Of a stretch of DNA of 64,000 nt, positions 55,842 to 64,000 are shown piece after piece. Every line of letters starts with the position of its first letter. The stretch's first letter is position 1. Below the pieces are notes generated by a model. That model ran no database searches and was not told the DNA's origin. It saw nothing but the letters and a program-made list of their open reading frames with translations. The stretch is from Candidatus Endomicrobiellum calonymphae. GTDB lineage: Bacteria; Elusimicrobiota; Endomicrobiia; Endomicrobiales; Endomicrobiaceae. Position numbers and translations under genes: made by a program. The stretch lies in assembly GCA_031269945.1 (NCBI GenBank), contig JAISYK010000007.1, positions 62,001 to 126,000 on the forward strand, in the 5' to 3' direction.

Positions 55842-56519
55842 ATGCGGCACTTTGATGTTGAAATTAATGATTTGCAAAATCGTCTTGTTGATATGGCTGC
55901 ACTTGTTCAAAAGATGATAAGAGCTGCAACGCAAAAACTTGTCGGTGAAGAATCTAAAAAGCAATCTGATTTCGTGTTTCATTTAGAAAAGAAAGTTAAT
56001 ATTCAAGAGATAATTATTGACGACAAGTGTCTAAAGCTTATAGCTTTAAACCAACCTGTAGGTATCGATTTAAGATTCATAACTTCAGCAATGCGTATCA
56101 ATAGTGACTTAGAGAGAATGGGAGATGAAGCTGTAAATATAAGTAGAATGACTTCATGTTTAATAGAATATCCAGAGTTTATTCCTCCTATTGATATTTC
56201 TAAAATGATAGAAATTGTACAGAATATGGTAATGGATTGTATAAAATCTTTTAATACGAATAATGCTGAACTTGCATTGTCAGTACTTACAAAAGATGGT
56301 GAAGTTGATAGGTTAAGAGATGGAGTCCTAGATAATATTAAAAATTTAATGATTGAATTTCCAGACATTAATGCGATTCGAAAAGCTGTTGATTTAATTT
56401 TTATAACAAAAAGCATAGAGAGACTTGGAGATCATGCCACAAATATCAGTGAAGATATCATTTTTATGATCTACGGCAAAGATGTTCGTCATCTAAGATC
56501 TGAACAACAAATACATTGA
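55842..56519 (+). CDS. phoU: Phosphate transport regulator PhoU
   Basis: The 225-residue all-helical protein begins MRHFDVEINDLQNRL. It contains both PhoU repeats with the E/DxxxD metal-binding patterns (RMGDEAVNISRM near 104-115 and RLGDHATNISED near 198-209). PhoU damps the Pst transporter and the PhoR sensor when phosphate is plentiful. No phoR or phoB is in the window, so here it may act mainly on the transporter. A GAGGA ribosome-binding site is upstream. Confidence 0.95.
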   Translation: MRHFDVEINDLQNRLVDMAALVQKMIRAATQKLVGEESKKQSDFVFHLEKKVNIQEIIIDDKCLKLIALNQPVGIDLRFITSAMRINSDLERMGDEAVNISRMTSCLIEYPEFIPPIDISKMIEIVQNMVMDCIKSFNTNNAELALSVLTKDGEVDRLRDGVLDNIKNLMIEFPDINAIRKAVDLIFITKSIERLGDHATNISEDIIFMIYGKDVRHLRSEQQIH

Positions 56520-57727
56520 GTATAGTATAACTAAATGCTAAGCAAGAATGAATGTATGTAAAATGTCAATAAAAATCGTTGTTTTTGATGTAAGAAATGG
56601 AATGTTATGCTTAGGTTTGATTTGTCAAAATTTGTTAGATTATATTTAAGACGTGTCTCAAAAAAAGTGACTTTAATTGGTTCACATTAATACTTACTTA
56701 GATATTATGTTTTATATAGAAAAGAGCATATCTCATCTTTGAGTTTTTATAATGTGCTGGCGAAATGGTGTTTATAGTGGTTTTTCTTTTGAACGAAGTA
56801 ACATTTTTGAGTTTATAAATAAAATATATGTAAGAGACAATAGAAACTATTGTCTCTCTTGCGCAAAATTATGAGTTTGCTGTACTTTTTAAAATACGAG
56901 TGGGTTTGTTTTAGTTGTTTAAAGGAGAAATATTCTAGAATATTTTCAGTGTTTGATGAATTATTTTTCTTATATGAATTGCGTATGATTAAAAATTTGA
57001 ATCTGAAGTTTTCAGACAGGTGAGGTATGGTACGTCGTTATTCTGTTTTAGCTTCAAAAATATTTTGTACTGATGGGCCTGGAGGAAAATGTATATATTG
57101 AAAAAGGCAATAGAATAAGTGCTAATTTAGTTATAAGAGCTTTTAACCCTTGTTAAAGAACTAGAAAATTAAAATAGGGGAATTTAATAAATTTATAAAA
57201 TTTTCAGAAATGAATTACGCTAAAAGTAAAGGCAAGTTGCGGTTATTTAATGAGTAAAATGAGTAGAGTAAAATCAAAATTTCATTATCTAGTACGTAGG
57301 GAACGATTAAAGATAGGCGAGGGAGTTTATTTCTTTAGGGGGCTTAATAACATTTCTAATTATGAAGTATTAGGATTGATATTATAACGTATGTTTGGCC
57401 TAGAAAAGATGCAAAGATTTTGGCGAATGAGATTACATGTAAACTTATTAGTTTGAAACGGGTTTTAGGTGTAAATATAGGAGATTTAAAATAAATGAAA
57501 AATATTTATAATTATTCCGTGTGTTCCATGCGATATTTTAAGCGATGAAAAAGTGGAGAAATTTTATGCAACAATGTCAAACTCATATGGGTGTGGAGTT
57601 TGTTGATTGAATAGAAATCGAGAGTGAGGATGTCCGAAGTGACTTTTAGACTTTTTTTATAAGATTGGGTAAAAAATTTTTAAAATTAGTTTTTTTGTAT
57701 CGGGGTGTGGAGTATGGGAAACTAATT
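56520..57727 (+). other. Decayed region between phoU and cobA
   Basis: No intact gene is found in about 1.2 kb. A perfect 11-bp hairpin AGAGACAATAG/CTATTGTCTCT at 56833-56857 has only a short T run and may end the pst transcript. Beyond it, broken + strand frames persist. Around 57030-57120 fragments read TDGPGGK and EKGNRISANLVIRAFN in neighbouring frames. Near 57295-57380 one reads RERLKIGEGVYFFRGLNN. Near 57380-57470 another reads IITYVWPRKDAKILANEI. These look like one former gene I cannot name. No cobalamin riboswitch (GCCACTG box) is seen in front of cobA. Confidence 0.55.
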
Positions 57728-58246
57728 ATGTTGATGCTAAATATAGGCGATGGTAAGGGGAAGACGACTGCTTCTATAGGTCAAATAATTCGCTCTTTAG
57801 GGCATGGGTTTAAAGTTTGCCTTATACAATTGTTTAAAGACAACGATTTTTATGGTGAGCAGAATATCTTATTAAAATTAGAAAATTTAGATTTTTTTTC
57901 TTTTATAAAAAAACATCCTTGTTACTTAGATAACATAAGTTCTGAGAGACTTAAAAGTCTATGTGATCCGGCTGTTGATAAATTAAGAGAACTTAACAGT
58001 ATCAATTCTAAAAGGTATGATTTGGTTGTTTTAGATGAGTTTAATATTGCATTAAGAGATAGGCTTATAGATGAAAATGAATTTGTTGCTCTTGTGGAAA
58101 AATTATCACGAATGTCAAATGTAGTTGTGACCGGTAGAGGATATCCAAAAGCATTGATTGATATGGCAGATTTGGTGACTGAAATGAAGGAGATTAAACA
58201 TTATTATAGTAATGGAGTGCAAGCACAGAAAGGTATAGAATACTAA
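57728..58246 (+). CDS. cobA: Cob(I)yrinic acid a,c-diamide adenosyltransferase (CobA/BtuR type)
   Basis: From ATG 57728 the protein is 172 residues, placing the P-loop GDGKGKTTASIGQIIRSLGHG right at the N-terminus as in CobA. The in-frame TTG at 57665 would add an unrelated hydrophobic tail. LVVLDEFNIAL is the Walker B-like strand and VVTGRGYPKALIDMADLVTEM closes the family pattern. It transfers the adenosyl group from ATP to cob(I)alamin, producing coenzyme B12. Its stop is 12 bases before btuF. Together with the importer it would feed NrdJ. Confidence 0.93.
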   Translation: MLMLNIGDGKGKTTASIGQIIRSLGHGFKVCLIQLFKDNDFYGEQNILLKLENLDFFSFIKKHPCYLDNISSERLKSLCDPAVDKLRELNSINSKRYDLVVLDEFNIALRDRLIDENEFVALVEKLSRMSNVVVTGRGYPKALIDMADLVTEMKEIKHYYSNGVQAQKGIEY

Positions 58247-58258
58247 TAATTATTTGAA

Positions 58259-59122
58259 ATGAATTTTTTTAAAAAAAATATTGTTTATGTCTTTGCGTTA
58301 TTGTTTTTATTGACAGATGCGAATATTGTTTGGAGTAGAGAGTATAAGCGTATAGTTTCTTTAGCACCATCGGTTACATTAAGTTTATATGAATTGGGCA
58401 TTGAACGAGCTGTGATAGGGATAACGGTTTATTGTCCTAAAGGAATAGTTAGAAAAGAAATAGTAGGTACACTTCTAGAGCCTAATACAGAAAAAATAAT
58501 ACTTCTCAATCCTGATTTGATTATTTTAACAAAAGAAGGAAATACTAAAGCGACAGCTGAAAAATTTAAACATCTTGGTTTTGAAGTATATGTCATGGAT
58601 GTAGCTGAGAGCTTTAATGAAATGTGTGCGAACTATTTCAACTTAGCTAAAAAACTTAATAAAGAAAAAAATGGAGAGAAAGTAATAAATACTGCAAAAT
58701 ATTTATTGAAGAAAATACATGATAAGTTGAAAAGTTTTGGTGAATTAAAAGTATTTTGGGAGATTGGTGCAAGACCGCTTTTTACTTTAGGCAAACGAAG
58801 TTTTATAAATGACTATAACTACTATACAAGAATGATAAATGTATATGATAACTTTAATTCACGATATTTTATTGTTGATATTGAAGATGTCATTAAACGA
58901 AATCCTGACGTTATATTGCTGGCCAACATGGATGATATCAATAATAGTGAAGAGATAATAAGATGGAATAGGTATAAAATGATAAAAGCTGTAAAGAATA
59001 ATAAAGTTTTTATGATTAGTGTCGGGAATAGTTATATATTTAGTCCAACACCTCTAGAGTTTGTAAAAGGTGCGGCGATGCTTGTAAAAATTGTTCATGG
59101 AAATATTTTTAATGACAAATAA
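58259..59122 (+). CDS. btuF: Cobalamin ABC transporter substrate-binding protein BtuF
   Basis: The 287-residue protein has an N-terminal signal peptide (hydrophobic about 8-20, possible cleavage after VWS). RIVSLAPSVTLSLYELGI starts the class III periplasmic binding fold shared by BtuF and iron-siderophore binders. The long central helix is visible around residues 130-160. It delivers corrinoid to the BtuC channel. The B12 substrate is inferred from the adjacent adenosyltransferase; a siderophore or heme substrate is possible but less likely. The stop overlaps btuC by 11 bases. Confidence 0.82.
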   Translation: MNFFKKNIVYVFALLFLLTDANIVWSREYKRIVSLAPSVTLSLYELGIERAVIGITVYCPKGIVRKEIVGTLLEPNTEKIILLNPDLIILTKEGNTKATAEKFKHLGFEVYVMDVAESFNEMCANYFNLAKKLNKEKNGEKVINTAKYLLKKIHDKLKSFGELKVFWEIGARPLFTLGKRSFINDYNYYTRMINVYDNFNSRYFIVDIEDVIKRNPDVILLANMDDINNSEEIIRWNRYKMIKAVKNNKVFMISVGNSYIFSPTPLEFVKGAAMLVKIVHGNIFNDK

Positions 59123-60125
59123 AAAAAAAATATTTATTTATCTATTGATGTTGATTTTGCTCGTTATAGTAATGTTTCTTTTTTCTTTAATGTATGGTTC
59201 AAGCAAAATTTCATTTGTCGAAATACTAAAAATATTTTTTGGGAGCGTAGATAATAATAATGAGGATATAGTAGTAATAATAAAACAAATACGCTTGCCT
59301 AGAACTATCATGGCTTGTATTGTAGGATCTGGTCTAGCTGTAAGTGGTTGTGTGTTTCAAGCAATATTAAAAAATCCACTAGCCGATCCTTTTACTTTAG
59401 GTATATCAGGCGGTGCTGCTTTAGGAGTTGCCATAGCTTTTGTGTTCGGACTTTCATCTATAACAAATTTTTTTATTCCTTTTTGTGCTTTTGTAGGTAT
59501 GAATATTTCGGTGATAATTGTGTATTTAGTAAGTGTAAGAAAAAAGTTTGTCTCAAAAACAATGATTTTATCTGGTGTCGTTGTGAGTTATGTTTTTTCA
59601 TCTGCTGTAATGCTTCTATTTACGTTATCTCCTTCAAATAATGTACAGACTGCTTTTGTATGGCTTATGGGAGATTTTTCTAATTTTGATGAAAGGATGC
59701 TTCCATTTATTACGATAGTTGTATCTGTAGGTATAATAATTTTGTCTTTGTTGGGTAATGTAATCAATACTGTGTGTTTGAATGATGAGAAATCGAAAAC
59801 TTTTGGTATAAATATCGAAAAAAATATAACTTTTTTATTTTTTACAGCTTCAATTATTACAGCAGCAACCGTATCAGTTTGTGGTATCATAGGGTTTGTT
59901 GGATTGATAATACCGCATGCTATGCGAAAAATTGTTGGGACAAATAATATGTTTCTTATTCCAGCTTCGGCTTTTTTCGGTGCATTTTTTTTACCTCTTT
60001 GTGATACTTTAAGTAGAGTATTGTTTTCGCCAGTTTTAATACCTATAGGAGTTATAACAAATATAATAGGTGGGTTTTTCTTTGTTTGTTTATTGTTGAA
60101 ATCTGAAGGGATACATATAAAATGA
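59112..60125 (+). CDS. btuC: Cobalamin ABC transporter permease BtuC (FecCD family)
   Basis: From ATG 59112 the protein is 337 residues; an ATG at 59091 would add seven and lies within btuF. About ten hydrophobic segments are present. RLPRTIMACIVGSGLAVSG and LKNPLADPFTLGISGGAALG are the classical FecCD motifs, and GFVGLIIPHAMRKIVG is the loop that contacts the ATPase. It forms the inner-membrane channel as a dimer. The stop overlaps btuD by 4 bases. Confidence 0.9.
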   Translation: MTNKKKIFIYLLMLILLVIVMFLFSLMYGSSKISFVEILKIFFGSVDNNNEDIVVIIKQIRLPRTIMACIVGSGLAVSGCVFQAILKNPLADPFTLGISGGAALGVAIAFVFGLSSITNFFIPFCAFVGMNISVIIVYLVSVRKKFVSKTMILSGVVVSYVFSSAVMLLFTLSPSNNVQTAFVWLMGDFSNFDERMLPFITIVVSVGIIILSLLGNVINTVCLNDEKSKTFGINIEKNITFLFFTASIITAATVSVCGIIGFVGLIIPHAMRKIVGTNNMFLIPASAFFGAFFLPLCDTLSRVLFSPVLIPIGVITNIIGGFFFVCLLLKSEGIHIK

Positions 60126-60904
60126 TACATATAAATAATGTTTCTGTAAATTACTTAGGTAAGAAAATTTTAAAAAATATTTCATGTGATATAAATAAAA
60201 AAGATTTTCTCGGCGTAATTGGGAAAAGTGGTGTAGGTAAAAGCACTTTGTTGAAAGTTTTGTGCAAATTAATTAAACCGAACTCTGGAAGTATATTTAT
60301 AGATTGCAAGAATATAAATTGTTTTTCAAGAACAAATTTTGCAAAAATAGTTTCTTTTTTACCTCAATATGTAGATACTTCATTATCTTTCAATGTATTT
60401 GAGTTTATTATGTTTGGTAGATATCCTTATATGAACGCACTTAAAATTCCTTCGGGTGAAGATTGTGTTATAGTGAAAAAAATTATGGATTTTTTGCGAA
60501 TAACAAATTTATCTCAGAGAAAAATCAATGAACTTTCAGGCGGTGAAAAACAAAAAATTTTAATAGCCCAGGTTCTGGCTCAAGAAACTGAGGTTATTGT
60601 TTTCGATGAACCTAATTCGCATTTAGATATAGGTAGTCAAAATAATATTTTAGAGATATTAAGGGACTTGAATGAAAATTATAATAAAACAATAATTTTG
60701 ACTTTACATGATTTAAATATTGCAAGCGAGTTTTGTAATAGGTTAGTTCTACTAGAAAATGGTTCTATATGTAGCCAGGGGCATCCTAAAGAAGTTTTAA
60801 ATTATGTAAATATAGAGAGAGTTTATAATACAACAGTTATTATAAAGACAAATCCGATTTCTAATAAGCCCTATGTTATACCAGTAAGTAAGCAGCAGAA
60901 ATAA
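60122..60904 (+). CDS. btuD: Cobalamin ABC transporter ATPase BtuD
   Basis: The 260-residue ABC ATPase has Walker A GKSGVGKST, Q-loop FLPQYVD and signature LSGGEKQK. Walker B is VIVFDEPNSHLD, and the switch His lies in LTLHDLN. All canonical residues are present, in contrast to the PstB pair. It overlaps btuC by 4 bases. It ends 13 bases before the convergent PAP2 gene, with no obvious terminator between them. FhuC-type iron-siderophore ATPases are very similar, so the substrate rests on the cobA neighbour. Confidence 0.88.
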   Translation: MIHINNVSVNYLGKKILKNISCDINKKDFLGVIGKSGVGKSTLLKVLCKLIKPNSGSIFIDCKNINCFSRTNFAKIVSFLPQYVDTSLSFNVFEFIMFGRYPYMNALKIPSGEDCVIVKKIMDFLRITNLSQRKINELSGGEKQKILIAQVLAQETEVIVFDEPNSHLDIGSQNNILEILRDLNENYNKTIILTLHDLNIASEFCNRLVLLENGSICSQGHPKEVLNYVNIERVYNTTVIIKTNPISNKPYVIPVSKQQK

Positions 60905-60917
60905 AAGGAATAAAAAC

Positions 60918-62039
60918 TTATTTATTAATTGAATTTAAATATTTCAAAAATGGATGTTTGGAATTATTTTTTGAGAGGTTGATAATTATCAATGTAGTAA
61001 GTATTCCTATCACTGCTCCACACAAAACGTCGGACGGGAAATGACTCCCTGTATATATTCGTTCAAAAGCTACTCCTAAAGATAAAATTATGTACCAGTA
61101 CCAATATTTTTTCACCACCATAAACATAAATGTACATGTGCTAAATGCAACCTGTGCATGTCCTGATGGGAAAGAAAAAGAATGTAGTGTCTCAAACATT
61201 ATATTGACATTTTTATCTCCTAAAATTATTAAGGGGCGTGGACTTTTAAAATAGTATTTTAAAGTATACGTTAAAATAGTTCCAACCGCTAAAGAACTTG
61301 CAAGAAGAGCAAGTATGGGCCACAAATAATCCTTTTTGTTATCCCAAAGTATTCCAATGGATATTATTAATATGAGGATCACGCTTAAGTTAATTTTTTT
61401 AGAGTCGCAGTAAGATATCAACGATATATAAAAATCCAAATATTTACATTTTATATCTGAGTTTATATACTTGAAGGCTTTGTAATTTATTTTCATAAGT
61501 TTTTGATGCACGCTGGTTATATTAGATGGTTTACATGAAGCAAGTATAAAGTTTTTAGCTTTTTTATTATCTCTGTTTGAGTTCATGTAAGGCATGAGAA
61601 TTTTATTTTCATAGTTTCCCTTATTGTCTATATGTATGTGTTTTATTTCTTCGTTTTGCCCCTGAGATATTAATTTTTCTGTTTGAGCTATACATAAAAG
61701 AGTAGTAATAATTATAAGTAAGTAGCCACCACATATTACATAAGAACAAACTCTAAACCATTTTGTTGAGTGCCAGAATTTTAATATTAAGTGCGATATT
61801 ATTATGTAAATCGATAAAATCGAGTAACTAATTGCAGAACGATGTGGATAGAAAGTTGGTTCATTAAAAATTGTTAATATGCTAAGAAAAATAATGGCAA
61901 ATACCGAAAAGCATTTAATAAGTAAAATGGCTTTACTCTTTTGTGAATATGATGCTTTTACGCATAAAAGCACCGAAATGATGAAAACTATGAACAAAGT
62001 TGTTGACAATATATATGTTGTTGCCTGCATGTAAACCAT
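60918..62039 (-). CDS. PAP2-superfamily membrane phosphatase with large N-terminal membrane part
   Basis: The 373-residue protein starts at ATG 62039 on the minus strand. The C-terminal 150 residues are a PAP2 domain with all three motifs: KYYFKSPRP, FPSGHAQ and ERIYTGSHFPSD. Several hydrophobic segments precede it, with a hydrophilic loop of about 75 residues in the middle. PAP2 proteins dephosphorylate undecaprenyl diphosphate, lipid A or other lipid phosphates at the outer face of the inner membrane. The N-terminal half matches nothing I recognise. Related-looking membrane codons upstream of the start are interrupted by stops, so the N-terminus may be shortened. Substrate unknown. Confidence 0.82.
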   Translation of the reverse strand: MVYMQATTYILSTTLFIVFIISVLLCVKASYSQKSKAILLIKCFSVFAIIFLSILTIFNEPTFYPHRSAISYSILSIYIIISHLILKFWHSTKWFRVCSYVICGGYLLIIITTLLCIAQTEKLISQGQNEEIKHIHIDNKGNYENKILMPYMNSNRDNKKAKNFILASCKPSNITSVHQKLMKINYKAFKYINSDIKCKYLDFYISLISYCDSKKINLSVILILIISIGILWDNKKDYLWPILALLASSLAVGTILTYTLKYYFKSPRPLIILGDKNVNIMFETLHSFSFPSGHAQVAFSTCTFMFMVVKKYWYWYIILSLGVAFERIYTGSHFPSDVLCGAVIGILTTLIIINLSKNNSKHPFLKYLNSINK

Positions 62040-62452
62040 CTTTGCTGTAAGATTTGTGCGTGTAAGTAAGTGCCAAAATGCAAAAAGTATGAAAAATATA
62101 GGGGAAATTTACTGAAAATTTGTTTTTACCAAAAACAGTAATCGATATTTTAATCAAGTATCTTATGAATCTTATAATAGGTCGACTTATCATCATGCAT
62201 GCATGGCCGCATAAATCTTAAAATTATTAAAACAATACCTACAATCCAGAAATGTGTCATATTAAACAGAACTCTATCCACATCATTTTCTAAAATCTAG
62301 TGATTTTTTGTTAATACAACCACAGTCTACTATATTTTCAGCATATTTGTACATTGTGCATCGTATTGTAATTGTGGTACATGAAATGATAAAATAGGGC
62401 CGTCTTGTGGTTAATTTGTATTTGTGGTGAAAATGAAAATTATCAAAAGCGA
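62040..62452. other. Gap between the divergent PAP2 and nspC genes
   Basis: On the minus strand a frame from about 62260 reads MTHFWIVGIVLIILRFM and later, in another frame, FFILFAFWHLLTRTNLTAK leading into the PAP2 start, with stops between. This may be the eroded 5' part of the PAP2 gene or a former neighbour. Nothing recognisable is on the + strand. Confidence 0.35.
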
Positions 62453-63565
62453 ATGAAGATGGGAGCAAAAATCAAAACACCATACTATTTGATTGATGAG
62501 GAGAAACTGCTTAAAAATTTAAAAAGGATTGAGTATTTGCGAGATCATTCGGGAGTCAAATTAATTTTGGCTTTAAAGTGCTTTTCTGTGTGGGCGGTGT
62601 CTGATTTAGTGAATAAATATATGGATGGGACGACTAGTAGTTCTTTATATGAAACTAAGTTAGGTTATGAAAAATTTGGGAAAGAAACGCATGCTTTTAG
62701 TGTTGCTTATTCTGATGATGATGTAAGTGAAATTAAGGATATATGCGATAAAATTATATTTAATTCTGTGTCGCAGCTTAAAATGTTTTATAACAGAGTT
62801 AAACATATTAAAATTGGATTGAGAGTAAACCCAGGCATTAGTTACTCTAATTTTGATTTGGCTGATCCTGTGAGGAGGTATTCAAGACTTGGTGTTATTT
62901 CTCAAAAAGATATTATGCTGGTGTTAGATAATATTAGTGGTCTGATGTTTCACTATAATTGTGAAAATGATGATTTTGGAAGTTTTAGTAATATGCTTGA
63001 TAAAATATCTAAGAAGTATGAAAAAATTTTAAGTAAAGTTGAATGGGTTAGTCTTGGTGGAGGATTATATTTTACAAAGGATAACTATCCTTTAGATGAA
63101 TTCTGTGAAAAGCTGAAAAGTTTTGGTAAAAAATATAAGATTCAAGTTTATTTAGAGCCAGGAGAAGCTGTAGTTACGGAAAGTTGTGAACTTGTTACTA
63201 CAGTCTTGGATATTGTAAAAAATGTGAAAACTATAGCAATAGTTGACGCTTCTATCGAGGCTCATATGCTTGATTTGCTCACGTATAGGATTGCTGCTAA
63301 GATTAACGCTGAGGTGGGCGAGAATGAATATATTATAGCTGGTAGATCTTGCCTTGCAGGTGATATTTTTGGCGAATGCAAAATTAGAGATAAACTTGAA
63401 GTTGGTTCTGAAATACGTTTTGCCGATGCCGCAGGGTATACTATGGTAAAAAAAAATTGGTTTAATGGACTTAAGATGCCGTCTATTGTTATCAAAAGAC
63501 TTAGTGGAAATTTAGAAATTGTGAGGGAATTTTTATACAAAGACTTTTTGTGTAGTCTATCATAA
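62453..63565 (+). CDS. nspC: Carboxynorspermidine decarboxylase NspC
   Basis: The start is taken at ATG 62453 (ATG 62459 equally possible; an in-frame TTG at 62405 adds 16 residues). The protein is about 370 residues of the alanine racemase-fold PLP decarboxylases. It has TPYYLIDEEKL at the start and the PLP lysine in LILALKCFSVW. HYNCEND, SLGGGLYF and YLEPGEAVV follow, and AGRSCLAGD lies near the C-terminus. It decarboxylates carboxyspermidine or carboxynorspermidine, the last step of the alternative spermidine pathway. The next gene encodes the preceding enzyme. A Cys-loop and the dimer residues look normal. Confidence 0.93.
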   Translation: MKMGAKIKTPYYLIDEEKLLKNLKRIEYLRDHSGVKLILALKCFSVWAVSDLVNKYMDGTTSSSLYETKLGYEKFGKETHAFSVAYSDDDVSEIKDICDKIIFNSVSQLKMFYNRVKHIKIGLRVNPGISYSNFDLADPVRRYSRLGVISQKDIMLVLDNISGLMFHYNCENDDFGSFSNMLDKISKKYEKILSKVEWVSLGGGLYFTKDNYPLDEFCEKLKSFGKKYKIQVYLEPGEAVVTESCELVTTVLDIVKNVKTIAIVDASIEAHMLDLLTYRIAAKINAEVGENEYIIAGRSCLAGDIFGECKIRDKLEVGSEIRFADAAGYTMVKKNWFNGLKMPSIVIKRLSGNLEIVREFLYKDFLCSLS

Positions 63566-63592
63566 AAATTGAGAGATTTTTTATATAAGGAA

Positions 63593-64000
63593 ATGAAAAA
63601 GAAAAACTTACTTCTTATAGGTGCTGGAGGGGTGTCTCACGTTGCTGTACATAAACTTGCACAAAATAATGATTTGTTTGAGAATATTTATTTAGCTTCA
63701 CGTTCGATTGAAAGTTGCAAGAAAATACTGGAAAGTGTAGAACGCAAAGGGAATTACAAGGATACATTAAAGAAAATTCAAATTAAACAAATAAATGCTT
63801 TGAATGTGCTGGAAGTTATTAGATTGATAAAAGAATTTGAAGTCTCCATTACTGTGAATTTAGCATCAGCGTTTTGTAATATGTCAATATTGGAAGCTTG
63901 TATAGAAACTTATTCGGCATATATAGATACTGCAATACATGAAGAACCTTATAAAGTGTGTGAGGATCCTCCATGGTATGCAAATTACGAGTGGAAACGC
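63593..64000 (+). CDS. Carboxynorspermidine dehydrogenase (saccharopine dehydrogenase-like), 5' part
   Basis: The first 136 codons are in the window, cut by the right edge. AAGG just precedes ATG 63593. The N-terminus NLLLIGAGGVSHVAVHKLA is an NADP-binding Rossmann motif of the saccharopine dehydrogenase family, and YIDTAIHEEP follows as in carboxynorspermidine dehydrogenases. It would condense aspartate semialdehyde with putrescine or diaminopropane and reduce the imine, giving the NspC substrate. The 27-base gap to nspC implies one operon. Confidence 0.9.
   Translation, partial: MKKKNLLLIGAGGVSHVAVHKLAQNNDLFENIYLASRSIESCKKILESVERKGNYKDTLKKIQIKQINALNVLEVIRLIKEFEVSITVNLASAFCNMSILEACIETYSAYIDTAIHEEPYKVCEDPPWYANYEWKR

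Noticed and set aside
57540-57727. Cobalamin riboswitch in front of cobA
   Set aside because: I found no GCCACTG box or typical B12-element context in the upstream sequence.
59315-59641. A 108-codon + strand frame rich in Cys and Ser
   Set aside because: It is an out-of-frame shadow of btuC; its odd composition comes from the membrane-protein codons.

Overview
This is an AT-rich bacterial chromosome segment. About 50 genes are intact and closely packed, almost all on the + strand, with two exceptions (the dCMP deaminase at 19604-20101 and the PAP2 protein at 60918-62039). Between them lie five long stretches, together roughly 8 kb of 64 kb, that hold eroded gene remnants full of stops and frameshifts. 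This pattern, plus the gene content (sugar-phosphate antiporter, AdhE, ETF with a ferredoxin domain, B12-dependent ribonucleotide reductase, carboxynorspermidine polyamine route), fits a host-restricted, anaerobic, Gram-negative-type symbiont. My best guess is an Endomicrobium-like member of the Elusimicrobiota from termite-gut flagellates. That is inference from memory of gene content, not a database match.

Layout. 1-4276: end of etfB, etfA with two 4Fe-4S clusters, adhE. 4277-5630: eroded DNA with ferredoxin-like cysteine clusters. 5631-9012: a three-gene set matching the bacterial ceramide pathway (cerR, spt, bacterial ceramide synthase). 9411-11937: a wrecked smc gene. 12018-17257: tRNAs (fMet, Cys, Val, Pro, Arg), a P-loop kinase, an arginine/lysine/ornithine decarboxylase, a DksA-like protein, MscS and PanD. 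17369-23179: sugar-phosphate antiporter, HAD phosphatase, dCMP deaminase, glyQ-glyS. 23360-30928: tRNA-Lys, tRNA-Leu, tig, clpP, a 1.7 kb decayed gap, clpX, lon. 30986-31835: a class V aminotransferase pseudogene. 32034-42292: miaB, a lytic transglycosylase, mutS, mutL, miaA, murJ and a short uvrC. 42584-51146: a lipoate/octanoyl transferase, two GGDEF proteins, nrdJ, dcd, guaA. 51258-56519: pstS-pstC-pstA-pstB1-pstB2-phoU. 57728-60904: cobA and btuFCD. 62453-64000: nspC and a carboxynorspermidine dehydrogenase.

How the genes work together. Cobalamin import (btuFCD) and adenosylation (cobA) would supply the coenzyme of the class II ribonucleotide reductase NrdJ. Pyrimidine deoxynucleotides would be deaminated by the dCMP deaminase, because the dCTP deaminase homologue has lost its catalytic glutamate. 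Polyamines would come from the decarboxylase at 13363 plus NspC and its dehydrogenase. Fermentation to ethanol (adhE) with ETF-linked electron transfer, fed by imported sugar phosphates, is a plausible energy scheme.

The strongest unusual signal is in the phosphate importer. The two PstB ATPases are degenerate in complementary places: PstB1 lacks the Q-loop glutamine and H-loop histidine but keeps the ABC signature, while PstB2 keeps Q and H but has lost the signature. Together they could form one normal and one crippled ATP site, so I predict an obligate asymmetric PstB1-PstB2 heterodimer. The ceramide gene set (with a run of nine G at the ribosome-binding site of the ceramide synthase gene), the proline substitution in Dcd, the loss of smc and the compact UvrC are the next most interesting points.
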